This document shows, one piece after another, positions 20,946-33,643 of a DNA stretch of 64,000 nt. A program made the translations under genes and the position numbers. The DNA lies in NCBI RefSeq assembly GCF_036850765.1, contig NC_089494.1:233882779-233946778 (forward strand), given 5' to 3'. The notes under the pieces are model-generated. The model worked only from the letters and a program-made list of their open reading frames with translations. It searched no databases and was not told the origin of the DNA. Source of the DNA: Saccopteryx bilineata (Eukaryota; Chordata; Mammalia; Chiroptera; Emballonuridae). How positions within the stretch are numbered: the first letter of the stretch is position 1; each line of letters starts with the position of its first letter.

Positions 20946-23926
20946 GCAAGAATATATTTTTATATTTAAATACAAAAGAGATTTTCTTGTACACATTTTC
21001 CTTTATTCTTCTACATATTTAGGGTCATATTCACTCATTTTCTGACCACACTATTCTATCCAGCCTTGTTGCCTTCCAAAATTTTCATAGTCCCTTGAAA
21101 AATTAAGTTAATTGTGATACCACTGTAAATTATGAACTTTATAGTATAGTCTAACTCTTTGTTATTTCACTTTTGAATAAAAATATTATATTAGGGCTCC
21201 ATATTGTTGGCAGTGATGGATATAATCAATCTTTACAATTTATGGAAGCCTAATTACCTATATGAAATTTTTGATACTGTTTACTCAGAAAAACTTACAA
21301 AATTTTATAATGAATACCAAATATAGTAACTTTTGCCAGAGACAAAGAGAAATTTCCACCCTCTCTCTTTCCTTAGTTATTATGGCTGGAAGTAATAAAA
21401 TTATAATAAAATAATAAAATTGACACAAAACTAGATTAATAGGAGAAAAAAACAAATTAATACATGGGCACAGAAAAATCATAATATGATGCTCAGGTTT
21501 TAAAAAATGAAGTTTAAAGAAATCGTCAAACAAGGTAAATTTTTATACCTTTTTATTAAAAAACCCCAATAAATTTAGTACTCATTAGAAAAACAAGACA
21601 GTTATTACTCATTAGAAAAAATTTAAGCACAGTTTGGGTATTCCATAGTTAGGAATCTAAACAAAGTTTGGGTCGGATGGTAACTTAATAAATAAATGTT
21701 TGTTTTTACAGGCTTTTGGTCCTATGAATTCTTTTAACTTTTGTGATAAGGCAGTCTCCCAGCCTGCCATGGGAGTAGGAAGGGCCCCTATCACATGGGA
21801 AATTTCTCTCCTGCTCTAAGGGAGACAGCAAAGTCAGGGTTTTTTTTTCTTGAATTGGTTGTTTCATAAGTAACTTTAATTCAAAATAGTCAATATGTCA
21901 TTGTAGAAAATCTTTTGGAGTCTTGTTCTGGGCCCTGACACTTTTTATCAAACCCTTTTTCAGCCTAATACAACATCATAATTTAAACAAACAAATAACC
22001 ACAAAAACATTTGGAACATAAGCAGAGGAAACCTTACCATGAATGGTCAGATTGCTGTACCTGTCTCTGCCCTTTGTCCAGCCCAATTTCTGATTCTATT
22101 TTAACCTCATAGCTTTTGCCATTTTGCGCTTTTAATGATCCAACCATAAAAAAAAGGAAGACACTGAGCTTTATTAAATATCTGTATACTGGATGCGAAG
22201 CCTAGAAAGTCTCTCAATGTATATAAATTTTATAGATTTATTAATTAGTCTGGAAGTGTGTTATTTTAACAGAGGTATTGTACTTAATTGGCTGGAAAAG
22301 AAAATAACTATGGCAGGCATTTCAAAGCTAGCTTTACACATCAGCAAATGGTGGAGAGCGAATGTTGCTTCATTTTTTCAAATATCTGTAAATGCAAGAC
22401 TAATATAACTCAACAACCAGGACTCCTTAGGGGATGGATTTCTCAATCTTACAGTGAGACTAGCAGCTGACTTACTGAGGAAAAAATAAAAGAACAATGT
22501 AAAACCATAAAGAGATACATGAGCAAGTTATTCAAGTACTTGTTCTATTGTAGCATTTATTAGAAATTTGTCCAAATACAATTTGTTTATATTTCATATT
22601 ACCGTAATATTTTTCCAAGAAATTTTACTTTTGTATTTCTAAAATATTATGAACCAAGTACATTTTAAATAGTTAATTCAAAATTAAAGGATGATTGTTT
22701 TATAAATTGTTTATGTAAGTATTGTAGTATAAATAAATTTCAGGGTTTTTTTATATTTTAGGACATTATACATTATAATAAACAAATAAAACATGAAATC
22801 ATTCAGTATTTTTACTAGTTTACAGAAAACACATTTATAAGACTTAAAAGTTTCATGTTTTTTATAATAGCCATTCATAAGCCTGTGTAAGTGATTTTTA
22901 AAAAGTAATAAGCTAATATTCAAGTTTTACATAAAATTTAATAAAATCTTCACATTTGCCCATATAGCTTTAACATAAGTTAAGAATATCTATTTTTATC
23001 TTTCACATATGCTATGTCTCAAATTGTATTTCTTAAGAACTTTCTTTTATATAACAAATGACAGTATGAAATATCTTTAATGTGACTGGATTCAAAGACT
23101 ATGGCATTTTGTAAAACTTATTTTCTTAACGCAGATGATGATAACATCTTTGCACACATAAAATTTTTTTGATTAGTCCATCTTATCAACACCTTTTAAG
23201 ATTAAAATAAAATTTAGCCATCAAATAAAATAAAACCTTAATTGCTTAGAAAACTGTATTAAGTGCTGAGTAGCCAGCGGGTTATATACGGATTTCATAT
23301 TCAGCTTTTTGAAGTTGTAAATTGAAAAAAACTAATTCAAATTACTTGAGGAAAATTTGTTACTCTGTTTATGTTCAAAGCTGTGAGCAAGACAACTTAA
23401 TGGAAATTGGGTACATTACTATATTGCTTTAAGCTACTTTAGTTACAAAGCTGAATGGATATTTAATTATAAGTTCTGATAAGAATATCCACACGACACA
23501 AGGAAAATATAACATTTTAAAAATTCAGACATATTAAGGAAATAAAGGGAAATAGAAAACAAAGGCAAGGAAGGTATATATTTCTGGAGTCTTCAAAGAT
23601 ATGATTATTTGCCTTATCATTTACAAAACTGTAGATCTAATGAAATATTTTATACCAGGGTATTGAAATGTTTGTTAAGTCACTGAACAGTTTTTCTCCT
23701 GGGGAAGCTTATTAATTAAGATTTCTACATTATATCCTCTGTGGATATGATAAAGTTCCATGTGATATAGGCTGGACCTAATGATGAGTTGTAATTCTCT
23801 TGTTAGATAGAAAGAAAGAAGCAGCACTGGCCAGAGGTGAAAGAATAAAGAGAGCACTGTTCGGTGGTACAGGAGGAGAGTAAAACGATGCCTCAGGAAG
23901 GAAGCTGCTTCTTCAGAAGTTAAAGC
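20946..23926. other. Repeat-poor AT-rich interval
   Basis: This is about 3 kb without a clear young transposon. A stretch at about 21700-21960 has the look of an old LTR or LINE remnant (GC-richer, 'CTCTAAGGGAGACAGCAAAGTCAGGG'), but I cannot place it. The 15-bp motif TACTCATTAGAAAAA occurs twice (about 21580-21620). No supported gene. Confidence 0.4.
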
Positions 23927-24693
23927 TGAAACATCTAGCCACTCTAAGAAGCGATTTACTGTAAATTATGGATTAATGAAAATGCAGCCATTTAATTTCA
24001 TTCAAGTATCCATGGTTAAATAGCACTCTATATGTGTCCAGCCATATGTGCCCAGCTAACCCCTCTTCAATGTCCAAGATGGCTGCTCACTCTCCAGAAC
24101 TGAGCACTACTTCTCAATGGAAACCACAGAAGTGAAACAAAAATTGTATTAGTTCTGATCATCTTTTAAAATAATCGCTACTCCTGATAATTAATGTTAA
24201 TGGTTAATGTCAAAATTTAGTGGCTTTGCTATTTGATACTCTAGGATTTAATGATGGCTGATGCTAGTTGTGCTCAGGAACAACACCCTTTATAAATGAG
24301 AATGACTTGGACGCTGCAGCCAAACTGAATAATGCAAAAGAGTAATGTGAATGCCCAAGATAATTAAATCCTGGCAGATAAGACTGTCAACCCACGAAAG
24401 CAACAAAATAAACTCAAAGAACAGCAATAAAACAAAACTCCACAAAAGCCAAAAATCTCCAGATAAAGAAGCTGTTTGTGCAACATTTGTCCCCAAGATC
24501 GCTTTAAAAGAATTAAAGCAATTTTTTTTGTAAAAAAGAGGAGGTTTAATCAGAGAAGAAGGCACTGCACTTGGAGATTTCATAGCCAAAAACTAGTGTT
24601 TAACCATGAACATTTGAATGAAACGAAATGGTTGCATTTTTTATTAATCCATAGCTTAAAGAAAATCATGTCTTAGAGTGGCTAGATGTTTCA
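23927..24693. repeat. Large inverted repeat, ~94-bp arms, 578-bp spacer
   Basis: The left arm 23927-24020 and the right arm 24599-24693 are reverse complements. The outermost 22 bp match exactly (23927-23948 against 24672-24693, core ATCTAGCCACTCTAAG). Inside, similarity continues at roughly 75-80% through GGATTAAT, AAATGCA, CCATTT, TTTCATTCAA and CATGGTTAAA. I see no flanking TSD and no match to a family I know. It could be an ancient DNA transposon with long terminal inverted repeats, an old conserved palindromic repeat of the Eulor/UCON kind, or a local inverted duplication. Confidence 0.75.
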
Positions 24694-26337
24694 AAGATAT
24701 TACTTATGTTATTATACAAGTGATTTTTGAGTCAATTCAATTATTCCTCATCCTTTCAACTGAAAGAAACTTAGTGCATTTCTTTAATGGAGATAATCCT
24801 CAAGATTTCTATGCTTCTCCCTGCCTTGCTTTCTCCATGTTTATACAGGGTCATACTTTTAAGATCTCATGTAAACATCTTTCTTCTCAACTTTGACATT
24901 CATCTGTCTTTCTGCCTCAGAGGCTCCCATGCTCGCTGATATTACACTCATATGCAAATTTCATATTTTCAATGTGCTCCTTATCTTAGACTTAAAAACA
25001 CATCAAAATTACTGTGAAGCCTACTGCATTCAAAATAGAGCTTTTACTATGCTCTTTGCTTTTTCAATATAAATAACTTTAAGAAGAAGAGTTTTACCTA
25101 AGTAAGACAATTTTGATAAGCTTCCAGATGATTTATTGGATTCTATTAACCCTGAAAATAGTGCTGAAAATCCCGTGGTAGGTTCAAAGCTGGTACGACT
25201 CGCTTTTCTTTTTCTATTCTATTTCTTACTGCACCGTCCATGTTTTAGCCACCTTTATTCAGAGACAGAGCTTTCCAGAATCTTATTACTATCTAATTTA
25301 AGTTGATAACCTGGAATGTACACTCTCTGCTTGACGCTTTCGGTTCTGTATGAACGGCAATATTTTTTCATATTACTAGAAGATCCTCTTTTGACACTGA
25401 AAAAACTGTGTCTAATGACAAAATAGAAACTGCACACTCTGAAAGCCGTGGAAGAAGATCCAGATGGTAAATGACACTGAGTGTTTTATCAGCAGACTGT
25501 TCTTTCTCTGACTGAAGGCCAATAAAATGTACTTTGAGAATTCTAGGCATACAGGGAGGAAGGAGCTGGCAAGGCACACTGCCAGTGAGTGAGCACTAGA
25601 GGACTTTTCACCCAGAACAGCTCATCAGTGAAAGACTTTTTGATGGTACTCTCAATCTCATAAATGCTAAACATCGCTTTAAATATTGGAAATGTACTGA
25701 GCACAAATTAAAATCAATAGATTACAATGGAATCGCATAACAGAAATTTAAAAAGCATTTACAAAAACTTATTCTATGGCAGATACACATTACATTTCAG
25801 AGATGATGCAGAAATTCCCCAGGGTAGTTTCAGTTTTATGTTTTATTATCTACTGCTTTAATTGCCAGTCTGCATTAAAAAAAAAATCATAGAGGACAAT
25901 TGTTTACTTACCACCCAATGGGAACTGTTTTCTGTCACTTATTAGCTGTGTATACTTCTCAAACTAGGAAAATTCCAGTCATTGTCACCATCATCACATG
26001 ACGCCTTTCTTGTAAGAACAGTAGTCATTAGATTCAGGGCCCACCCTCAACCAGTATGACCTCAAGTTAACTAATTGCATCTGCAAAGATTTTTTTCCCC
26101 CAAATAACATCACTTGGGTGGACATAAATTTGGGAAAAACAATATTGAACCTAGCATACTGTCTCACCACATTTTTAAATTATACAAGGACAAAAATAGA
26201 GTAGGTTTTTTGGTTAATATGGTATTCCTATCACCCATTTATATAGATATTTAATAAATATACTGCAATGAATGACATGCATTCTAACAAATATGCTGTG
26301 GAATTGGTGGCAATAGGAAGTAGTCAGGGTCTGAATC
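24694..26337. other. Repeat-poor interval, weak exon-like block
   Basis: No transposon is recognised. On the minus strand, 25255-25400 is preceded by TTTTTTCAG and ends in a stop followed by AATAAA-type hexamers; this is treated as a speculative finding only. An A-run at about 25877 and a T/C-run at 26090 are unremarkable. Confidence 0.4.
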
Positions 26338-26712
26338 TTTTTTTTTTTTTTTTGTATTCTTCTGAAGTTAGAAACAAGGAGGCAGTCAGACAGACTCCCG
26401 CATGCACCCGGCCAGGATCCACCTGGCATGCCCACCAGGGGGCGATGCTCTGCCCATCTGGGACATTGCTCTGTTGCAACCAGAGCCATTCTAGCGCCTG
26501 AGATGCAGGCCATGGAGCCATCCCCAGTACCTGGGCCAACTTTGCTCCAATGGAGCCTCGGCTGCGGGAGGGGAAGAGAGAGACAGAGAGGAAGGAGAGG
26601 CGGAGGGGTGGAGAAGCAGATGGTGCTTCTCCTGTGTGCCCTGGCCGGGAATCAAACCTGGGACTCCTGCACACCAGGCCAACGCTCTACCACTGAGCCA
26701 ACCGGCCAGGGC
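26338..26712 (-). mobile_element. Family A SINE
   Basis: It is complete on the minus strand from the T tail (26338-26354) to GGCCAGGGC (26704-26712). It has one perfect CTCF-like core, CCACCAGGGGGCG (26432-26444). Pol III A and B boxes are on the minus strand. No convincing TSD was found. Frames at 26214-26745 on both strands are shadows of this element. Confidence 0.93.
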
Positions 26713-26999
26713 CTCAGATAGTAATTTCTTATTGATAAAAATCACTGACCAATTTCACACTAATTCTCTGTCATTTTGCACTTGGAACCTAAAGGAGAGG
26801 AGAGAGACCAAAATCAACTTTTACTTCTTAAAAAGGAAAAGGTGATATGCCTCCCTAACTTCCCTAGAACCACAACTTCCTAAACTAATATTTTAACCAG
26901 ACCAAGAGACTATTACAGTTACTGTTTATGAGTATATAGCATAGAGATATCTCTCTCTTCACCATGAGAGAGTACAATGAGAAGACAGCTTCCTGTAGC
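26713..26999. other. Non-repetitive DNA
   Basis: No feature recognised; it may contain the unrecognised upstream part of the LTR-like segment that follows. Confidence 0.4.
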
Positions 27000-27148
27000 T
27001 CAGAAAGGATTCTTACCAGTCACTGGGTCTGCTGGCACTTTGATCTTGGACTTGTAAATGTCCATAACTATGAAATACATACTTCTGTTGTTTAAGCCAC
27101 TCTGTTTACGGTATTCTGTTATAGTAGCCTGACCCGAGTAGGACAATT
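27000..27148 (+). mobile_element. MaLR-type LTR 3' fragment
   Basis: The sequence 'GGCACTTTGATCTTGGACTTG', then 'ATACTTCTGTTGTTTAAGCC', 'GTATTCTGTTATAGTAGCC' and a 'CGAGTAGGACAA' end recalls the 3' part of MST/MLT-type ERVL-MaLR LTRs. It is diverged; the 5' boundary is not resolved. Confidence 0.5.
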
Positions 27149-28264
27149 GTACAAAAGGCTTTTTTCCCCCTTTACTAGAATATGAAGGAGATAAGTAACT
27201 GTAGGCCCTGAATTTTGGTGCTCCAATGGTTTTCATACAAATTAGATTTTTCTATGCCAAAAAATAAAATGGTTATAACCAATTGACTTTTTAAGATTAA
27301 TTTAAAGGAAAATATTTTTACTATGATTCCTAAACTCTCGTTCAAATGTGATCTACAATTCAAGGTCTGTTTTCTACCTATACTTGCTTTGGTTCAATAA
27401 CTAAATTTTATTTAAATTGAATTTGTGACTACTGATATCTCTGACAATATTTTGGGTAGTCTGAAACAACTTTCTATAGTCTATTGTAATGAGGCTGTCC
27501 ATATAAAATGATTTCTTGAAATATAAGCCAATACTTTTAAAGAGTTCATTAGGTCTGCATACAAGTGGAATAACTTAGATTAAAAAAATCACATTGCACT
27601 GTCATTTTATTGTTTCACATCTGTCAAACGTTTTAACAAATAATTAGTCTAAGAGAGGTTACATCACATGATAGATCCACCAACAGCTGCAATTTTTAAT
27701 TTTCTATTATTATGATTGTCACAGTCCTTGAATATAAGAAGAGAACTTTAGTGTCTGTTGCCAAAAATTCTATGCAAATTTCCCAAGAGAAAGAAAAAAT
27801 GGGAGTCTGGTATTTTATAATTTATTGAAAATTTAATTCTAAGAAACATTCTAATGTAGTCTTATTAGCTAATGCATTTTCTTGAACCAAAGTCAATTTC
27901 TTTTGATCTTAAATTTTATGAAAAGTTTCACAAGATGCAAATTATAAATGATCGTGTCACGTTGAACACCCCTGATGTTTGCTGAGGGAGACACACTTCT
28001 GGGATGTAGAGCTTTGTATTTAACTTTTTTCAAAATATAAAGAAGAGACACACATGTAGGTTACCTTTATTTATATGATCTTATTACAAAACAGAAAAGT
28101 ATTTTTAAAAATGACAGAAAAGTCAGTATAAAAAGAGAAATAGAACATTTAAAAAAATTTGAAGGGAAAATGCACATGATTAGCTGGTCCAGTTATAAGA
28201 GAAAGTAAAACTAAAACAAACAGATAATATTCCTCATCTATCAGATTCTCTAATATATAAAACT
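27149..28264. other. Non-repetitive AT-rich DNA
   Basis: No repeat or gene recognised. Confidence 0.5.
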
Positions 28265-28625
28265 TTAAAAAAGGTTGATAATACCAATTATTGGTGAGAA
28301 TGTGGAATAATAGGAATCCTCATGCAGTGCTGGCAAGAGTATAATGGAATGAAGATGTTATATTATGAAACTTAGCAGTATTTAGGGAAATCTAATAAAT
28401 ATATAAATTCTATCATTCACTTAGCCCTCTCCTGGGTGTGGGTACCAGAGAGAATTTTACTTAGGTTCAGGAGCTCATATTCGGCTCTTTTCCAATCATG
28501 ACATTGCAGTAGTTGAGATTTATAGCATTTAGCTATCTAGCAATAGACAAGAGGATGAATAAAATTGGTAGATGCATAACATTGAATAGATGAAGTGAAA
28601 GCTATGCAAAACAGTCAAATATGAA
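28265..28625 (+). mobile_element. Ancient L1/HAL1-type LINE fragment
   Basis: Landmarks in order are 'TTGGTGAGAATGTGGAATAATAG', 'CCTCATGCAGTGCTGGCAAGAG', 'CTTAGCAGTATTT', and later 'GACAAGAGGATGAATAAA'. These fit the ORF2 C-terminal region of an old mammalian LINE1 or HAL1. It is highly diverged with many indels. Confidence 0.55.
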
Positions 28626-28860
28626 ACTAAACTGATTAAACAATTTCTCTTTTTTATTATTGTTTTCCGAAACACTAAAGCTGAATAAACTGCTTGGCTC
28701 TTCACATGTTTAAAGTCATATGAGACAAGTATACTCTAATTAAAAAAGGATTTGCCATTCAGTGGGGCAAGTGTCTTTGAACATTTGGAAGTTCAATATC
28801 CAGATTCACCAAAATAAAAGTGTCCAGAGGTGTAACATATACCATTGATACACAATTTAC

Positions 28861-29187
28861 TTTTTGTGTGTGTGAGAGAGACAGAAAGGTAGAGAGAGGT
28901 GAGAAACATCTACTTGTAGTTCCATCACTTTAGTTGTTCACTGATTGCTTCTCATATGCACTTTGACTGAGGGGTTTCAAGCTGAGTCAGTGACCCCTTG
29001 CTCAAGCCAGAAATGTCTGAGTTTAAACCAGTGACCATGAGTTTATGTTGATGATCCCATGCTCAAGTCAGGGACACTGCACTTAGATGGATAAATCTAC
29101 GCTCAACTAGGAGACCTCAGGGTTTCAAACCTGGGTCATCAGCATCCTAAATCAATGCTTTATCCACTGTACCACCACCAGTCAGGG
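28861..29187 (-). mobile_element. Family B SINE, diverged
   Basis: In reverse orientation: tail near 28861-28880, the TCTCATATGCACTTTGAC landmark (28950-28968), several CTTGAGC-type units, B box complement near 29110-29125 and head at 29160-29187. It is older than the copies at 15151 and 20621. Confidence 0.85.
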
Positions 29188-29966
29188 TACATTCTGACTG
29201 AATCTAAAAATTGTTTCATAGATAGTCAACCAGTTGGTGAGTAATCTGCTGTACCAAAAGACAGATTTAGAAATAGCATAAATTCATTCATGTTAGTCCT
29301 ATAAAAGAGATGAGTTTGGATATTGCAATAATTTACCTGAAATACAAAATATTTAAGTGGTTTTTCTCAAATGCATTTATGTCACCATTGGACCAAAAAC
29401 TCTGTCATGTATCCCTAGGAATGTGTAGGTTCAGTGATCAAGAGGCTGTAGATAGCTGTGAAATTTATGTACACAATGTAACCAATTTCACACTTGCACA
29501 GCTCTATTATAAAGAAACACTTGTCTGTATTTGCTTAACAGTTAATCCCTCTGTCATGTCATACTAGTTACAGGAAGCTATTCAATAGATAGAAAGCAGT
29601 ATGCCATAGATTATTCCAAGATAATGCACTGTGGTGTAGGACTAAGAAAAATTGTGAAGTAGGAAATGACCTCTTAAGATTTGTCTTTTCTTCCCATATT
29701 CTGCTGCTTATAACACCATCCCATTCACTTGCTCTTTTTATTCTCTTTACTTGATGCCTTTGAGTTATTTCACTTAAAAAAACAAAAACAACTTTAGGTC
29801 TAAATAGTTCATGAAAAAAACTATAGTAATAAGACTTGCATTGGCAAATTGATATTTCTACCTAGGTACAGGTCCCAAGGCACAAAACTATGTGCAGGTT
29901 CTGCTAGGAACTCAACACATGATGGTGGGTGAGTCTAATTAGTTTGATGGCTGCTGACAAGTGGTC
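29188..29966. other. Non-repetitive DNA
   Basis: An 85-codon frame at 29310-29567 has no recognisable domain; no repeat recognised. Confidence 0.45.
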
Positions 29967-29974
29967 ACTAAGTG

Positions 29975-30270
29975 CAGTGGTCCCCAACCTTTTTTGGGCC
30001 ACGAACCGGTTAATGTCAGAAAATATTTTCACGAACTGGCCTTTAGGGTGGGACAGATAAATGTATCACGTGACCGAGACAAGTGTCAGGAGTGAGTCTT
30101 AGATGGATGTAACAGAGGGAATTTGGTCATTTTTTAAAAATAAAACATCATTCAGACTTAAATATAAATAAAATGAAAGTAATGTAAATTATTTATTCTT
30201 TCTCTGCGGACCAGTACCAAATGGCCCACAGACCGGTACTGGTCCGTGGCCTGTGGTTTGGAGACCACTG
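29975..30270. mobile_element. Complete 296-bp non-autonomous hAT element
   Basis: It starts CAGTGGTCCCCAACC (29975-29989) and ends TTTGGAGACCACTG (30257-30270), imperfect terminal inverted repeats of about 14 bp. Flanks ACTAAGTG (29967-29974) and ATTAAGTG (30271-30278) form an 8-bp TSD with one mismatch. Internal subterminal GACCGGTACTGGTCC palindromic motifs (about 30231-30245) and 'CGAACCGGTTAATG' near the left end are typical of this hAT group. There is no coding capacity. Confidence 0.88.
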
Positions 30271-30278
30271 ATTAAGTG

Positions 30279-31220
30279 GATCATTATGTTCTGGACAGTC
30301 CAGTAAGAATATGTCCCATAAGTGGAAGGACCATAATAACAACAAAACCAAGAGTAGGCAGTGTACATAGGCCAGGTCAGAAAGCTAGCAATAAGCTTTT
30401 GAAAGTTCTGAGAAACAGGGTCTAAGTCATAGGGCTAGAGATCATTGGAGATTCCAGCCCAGAGCAGCTCATAAACTAAGGAAAATGGAATCTTAGAGTA
30501 GGACCAGCCAAAGCAAAATAAAATAAAAGTCTACTGAGTATATATCAGGACTAAGTGTCATCATTGAAAACCAACTTTTTAATCAGGTGAACACAAATTA
30601 TATGGTCAGGAATACATACTGTTGCTATGAATTTACTGCATTATTGAATGTTGAAACTCTGCTGAGTAAAGCTTGATGGGGCAAAGGTCATAAGACCTGC
30701 TTCAGTACTGAACATTAGGGATTAGAAATGTGAAAAAGGACAGAATGATTTAGAAGATTAACTATCTGGTGTGACACTAGAAGTATTGATTGAAGTTCTC
30801 TTTCCCACACTAATCCAAGAACACAATTTTTTCAAAGTGCTGATTATTTATTATTTTGAATTTTCAATTCTGAGTCAAGAAGGCCAGTTATGTATACTAC
30901 CAATCAGTCAGAGCTTCAAAACCAATAACTAACTAATAAAATATTACAAGAAAATATATTTGCATTTTTTAATAAGAGAATACTCAGTACCTATAAAATT
31001 AATCCTTAAAGTTAGAAATATCAGGGAGTGATGAAGATATTTATGGGCATGGAACCTTATCAAGGGACCCAATATGTGTGTAGCATAGATTATCATCTTA
31101 CACTGTGTGTAAAGTTAAGATTGTCATGTATCTTAATATATGAATAAGAACAAACAGAACTGAAGCTGTCACACTCAATCATTTTATCACAAGCACACAG
31201 AAACTTTAATACCAACTCTT
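30279..31220. other. Non-repetitive DNA
   Basis: No repeat or gene recognised. Confidence 0.5.
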
Positions 31221-31226
31221 TATCCC

Positions 31227-31555
31227 TGTGGACAAGTCCTGCCAGGGGTGAGGATGACGGAGACGCAAAGACCTGACTCCAGGGACCAGGTTCAGTGACA
31301 CAGATCTGCTTTATCCAGGAAGTAAGCTAGCTTATATACACAGGTTCAGCCTATAGGGTGTTACAGCGTGTCCTTCATAGCCAATGGCTGAAAAGATCAG
31401 GGAGCTGCGTGGTTGGCGCTGAGTCACTTCCTTATTGCAAGGGGCAGGGGTAGCTCCCTTCCTGGGTATGCCCAGGAAGGTTCTGGGAGTTGGAGTATTC
31501 TCACAGCATTGCATCAGTCACAGCTGCTAGGAATGCGCTCTGCGTTCTACCCACA
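31227..31555 (-). mobile_element. Solo LTR, class II (ERVK-like) type
   Basis: The minus strand reads TGTGGGTAGAACGC ... CTTGTCCACA, with canonical TG...CA ends. Six-base TSDs TATCCC (31221-31226) and TATCCT (31556-31561) flank it; six bases is usual for class II retroviruses. On the minus strand a TATA box (GTATATAAG, about 31331-31340) precedes an ATAAA-type polyadenylation hexamer (near 31309-31316) by a short R-like interval. No internal retroviral sequence lies alongside, so this is a recombined solo LTR. Confidence 0.75.
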
Positions 31556-31561
31556 TATCCT

Positions 31562-33633
31562 AATTTGAATTAAGATAGCTCAGATATCATGCCTCAGTTG
31601 TTTGATTGTTTTTTCTTCTGCTATACTTAAACTAAATTTCTTGCTCAACTTTGTACCTGTACTTTTTAATAATATTTCTATATTATCCTGTTATAATTGT
31701 TTGTATCTCCAACCAGAACATAATCTCTTTGACTATAAAGATGATGCAATTTTTCCTGACTTTCCTAATAAGTGGTATGCTAGCATTTCTTCTCCAAAGG
31801 TAAATAACTTTGATTTGTGGCTTTTGCCAATTTCTGAAGTGGAAATGTTCCCAACATAATATATATTGAGTGCTTATTACGTGCTAAACATCATGCCTTG
31901 CATATAATATTCACTAAGTATCCAAGCTGCATATATTGAGCCATGTTTAGTTTCCTAATGAATTTAAGTCCCAAGAAAAAAATACACTCCAGAAAAAGTC
32001 AGAGTAAGCAGAATTTGAGAAAAGAATCAGAGGCAGTATAGTACTAATATGGCTACATAAAATATCTCCACACTTTGACTGCCTGGATTTAAATATTGGT
32101 TCAAATATTTAGAACCAGGAGATTTTTGTAAAAAGATTTGTAATGAGAATATTTACAGCTTTTCTATCACAGGATTGCTCTGTGGACAAAATTTTTTTAT
32201 ATTTTTGAAATGCCTAGCACAGTACTTAACACATAGAAAGCAATCTATGTCTGTTAACTAATTTATTTTACTTTTATATTATAATTAGGGAAACATCTCC
32301 TGCTTTCCATTGCAAACAGTTTGGAATCACTGTATAGCAGTGATTCTGGGAGGTCAGAAAATACATCTTTTAGAAGTGTTTAATCAGAACCATGAAAGTT
32401 TTTTTAAGTAGAACATAAATTCTGCTGCTACATTAAAGATAACAAATAATAGAGACATATGTAAGAAAAAAGTGTAGTTATTTTTTATCTGAGAGCCTAG
32501 GTTTATGCAATCTGGGGGTGATTTGATGGGGTCCCAATTACTTTTTATTATATTTTCTGCCATTTTTAAAATCTTCCCACTGTCTACATAGTCTAAGATG
32601 GCTTAGATCATGACAAATCCAGGTCAGAGATGTTCCAAGGAGTCAAGTAAAGAACAAAACTAAAGCAGGATGGAGAAGGTGACAGATTAGCTTCAGTCAC
32701 ATCTCGTTGGTGAGAAATAATTCATATGGGCAGTTCTATATTTGCAAAATAGTCTGAGACATACAGGCTTTATTCCCAGGCTGTGGCATTCAGCTAAAAT
32801 ATAAGGCTTCCATTACTAAGGACAGAGAGGAGAATGACTATGACAGTAGAAGACCTGTTTGCCAGATGAGCTAATCATCAGTGATGCCTTCCTTTTGCTC
32901 ATGAGCAAGCGGGTCACAATGGAGGTCCATGAACATGAAAACCTATACAATCTTCTGGAAGATGATCCAGATATACACAATTAACCTAATTCCGTTTGTT
33001 TTCTTTCTAAATGACTTTCACCACCACTACAGTCCCTAACTGTACTATTTTGAATACCGTCATTATTTTGTTTTGGTTGCTATTCTACCTTTAAATGCAA
33101 TTTACACATCCTGGGTTAGTAATGTAGCCAAATCCATTGAGGTGAAATGAGAGCTCTTACCTCTCAGAAAGTAATGAACCTTATCATAGCATAATCCAGT
33201 TGGTTCAGGCACATTAGCTATTAGCAGATGTTCCTTTGGCTGAAGGATTGACAGCTTCCCTTCATTATTCCTATCCTAGTTGTTCCAAACAATGCCTAAA
33301 GATCTCTACCTCCAAGAAAACATAGATAATAAAACAAGATTCATAGACAGACATCAATAAAATATGTGTGTTTTTAGTCATGAAATGTGAGGAATATTTT
33401 GAGTGTTTTGGAATACATGGCTAAAGACAAGGTTTTATGGTACTTGAATTTAAGATATTTAAAACACAAATAGTTTGCCTTGCATTTGTTCTCATATTTT
33501 GTTCTGCTTTGAAAAGAAACGATAAATATTAATTGGTAATTTATTTTTATTTTGTATGTTTTGTTCTAAAGTTTGTTTTCTTAACTGAAGCTCTGTCAAA
33601 GGATGTCTTTGAAAATATCTACCCTTTCTTATT
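31562..33633. other. Mostly non-repetitive DNA
   Basis: It contains a probable MIR (listed separately) and a 'TATTGAGTGCTTATTACGTGCTAAACATCATGCC' motif (31864-31897) typical of L2/MIR-age repeats. No gene is recognised; the frame at 31602-31859 is unsupported. Confidence 0.45.
32075..32258 (+). mobile_element. MIR (ancient SINE)
   Basis: The segment begins 'GACTGCCTGGATTTAAATATTGGTTC', resembling the MIR 5' core, and ends 'TGCCTAGCACAGTACTTAACACATAGAAAGCAATC', resembling the MIR 3' end. The middle is heavily diverged. Confidence 0.55.
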
Positions 33634-33643
33634 AATAAGTAAT

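Noticed and set aside
24290..24589. 99-codon minus-strand frame inside the inverted-repeat spacer
   Set aside because: No domain, no conserved start context, and overlapping frames on the other strand are as long; treated as chance.
29310..29567. 85-codon frame in unique DNA
   Set aside because: No recognisable motif or splice context; such a length is expected by chance in 64 kb.
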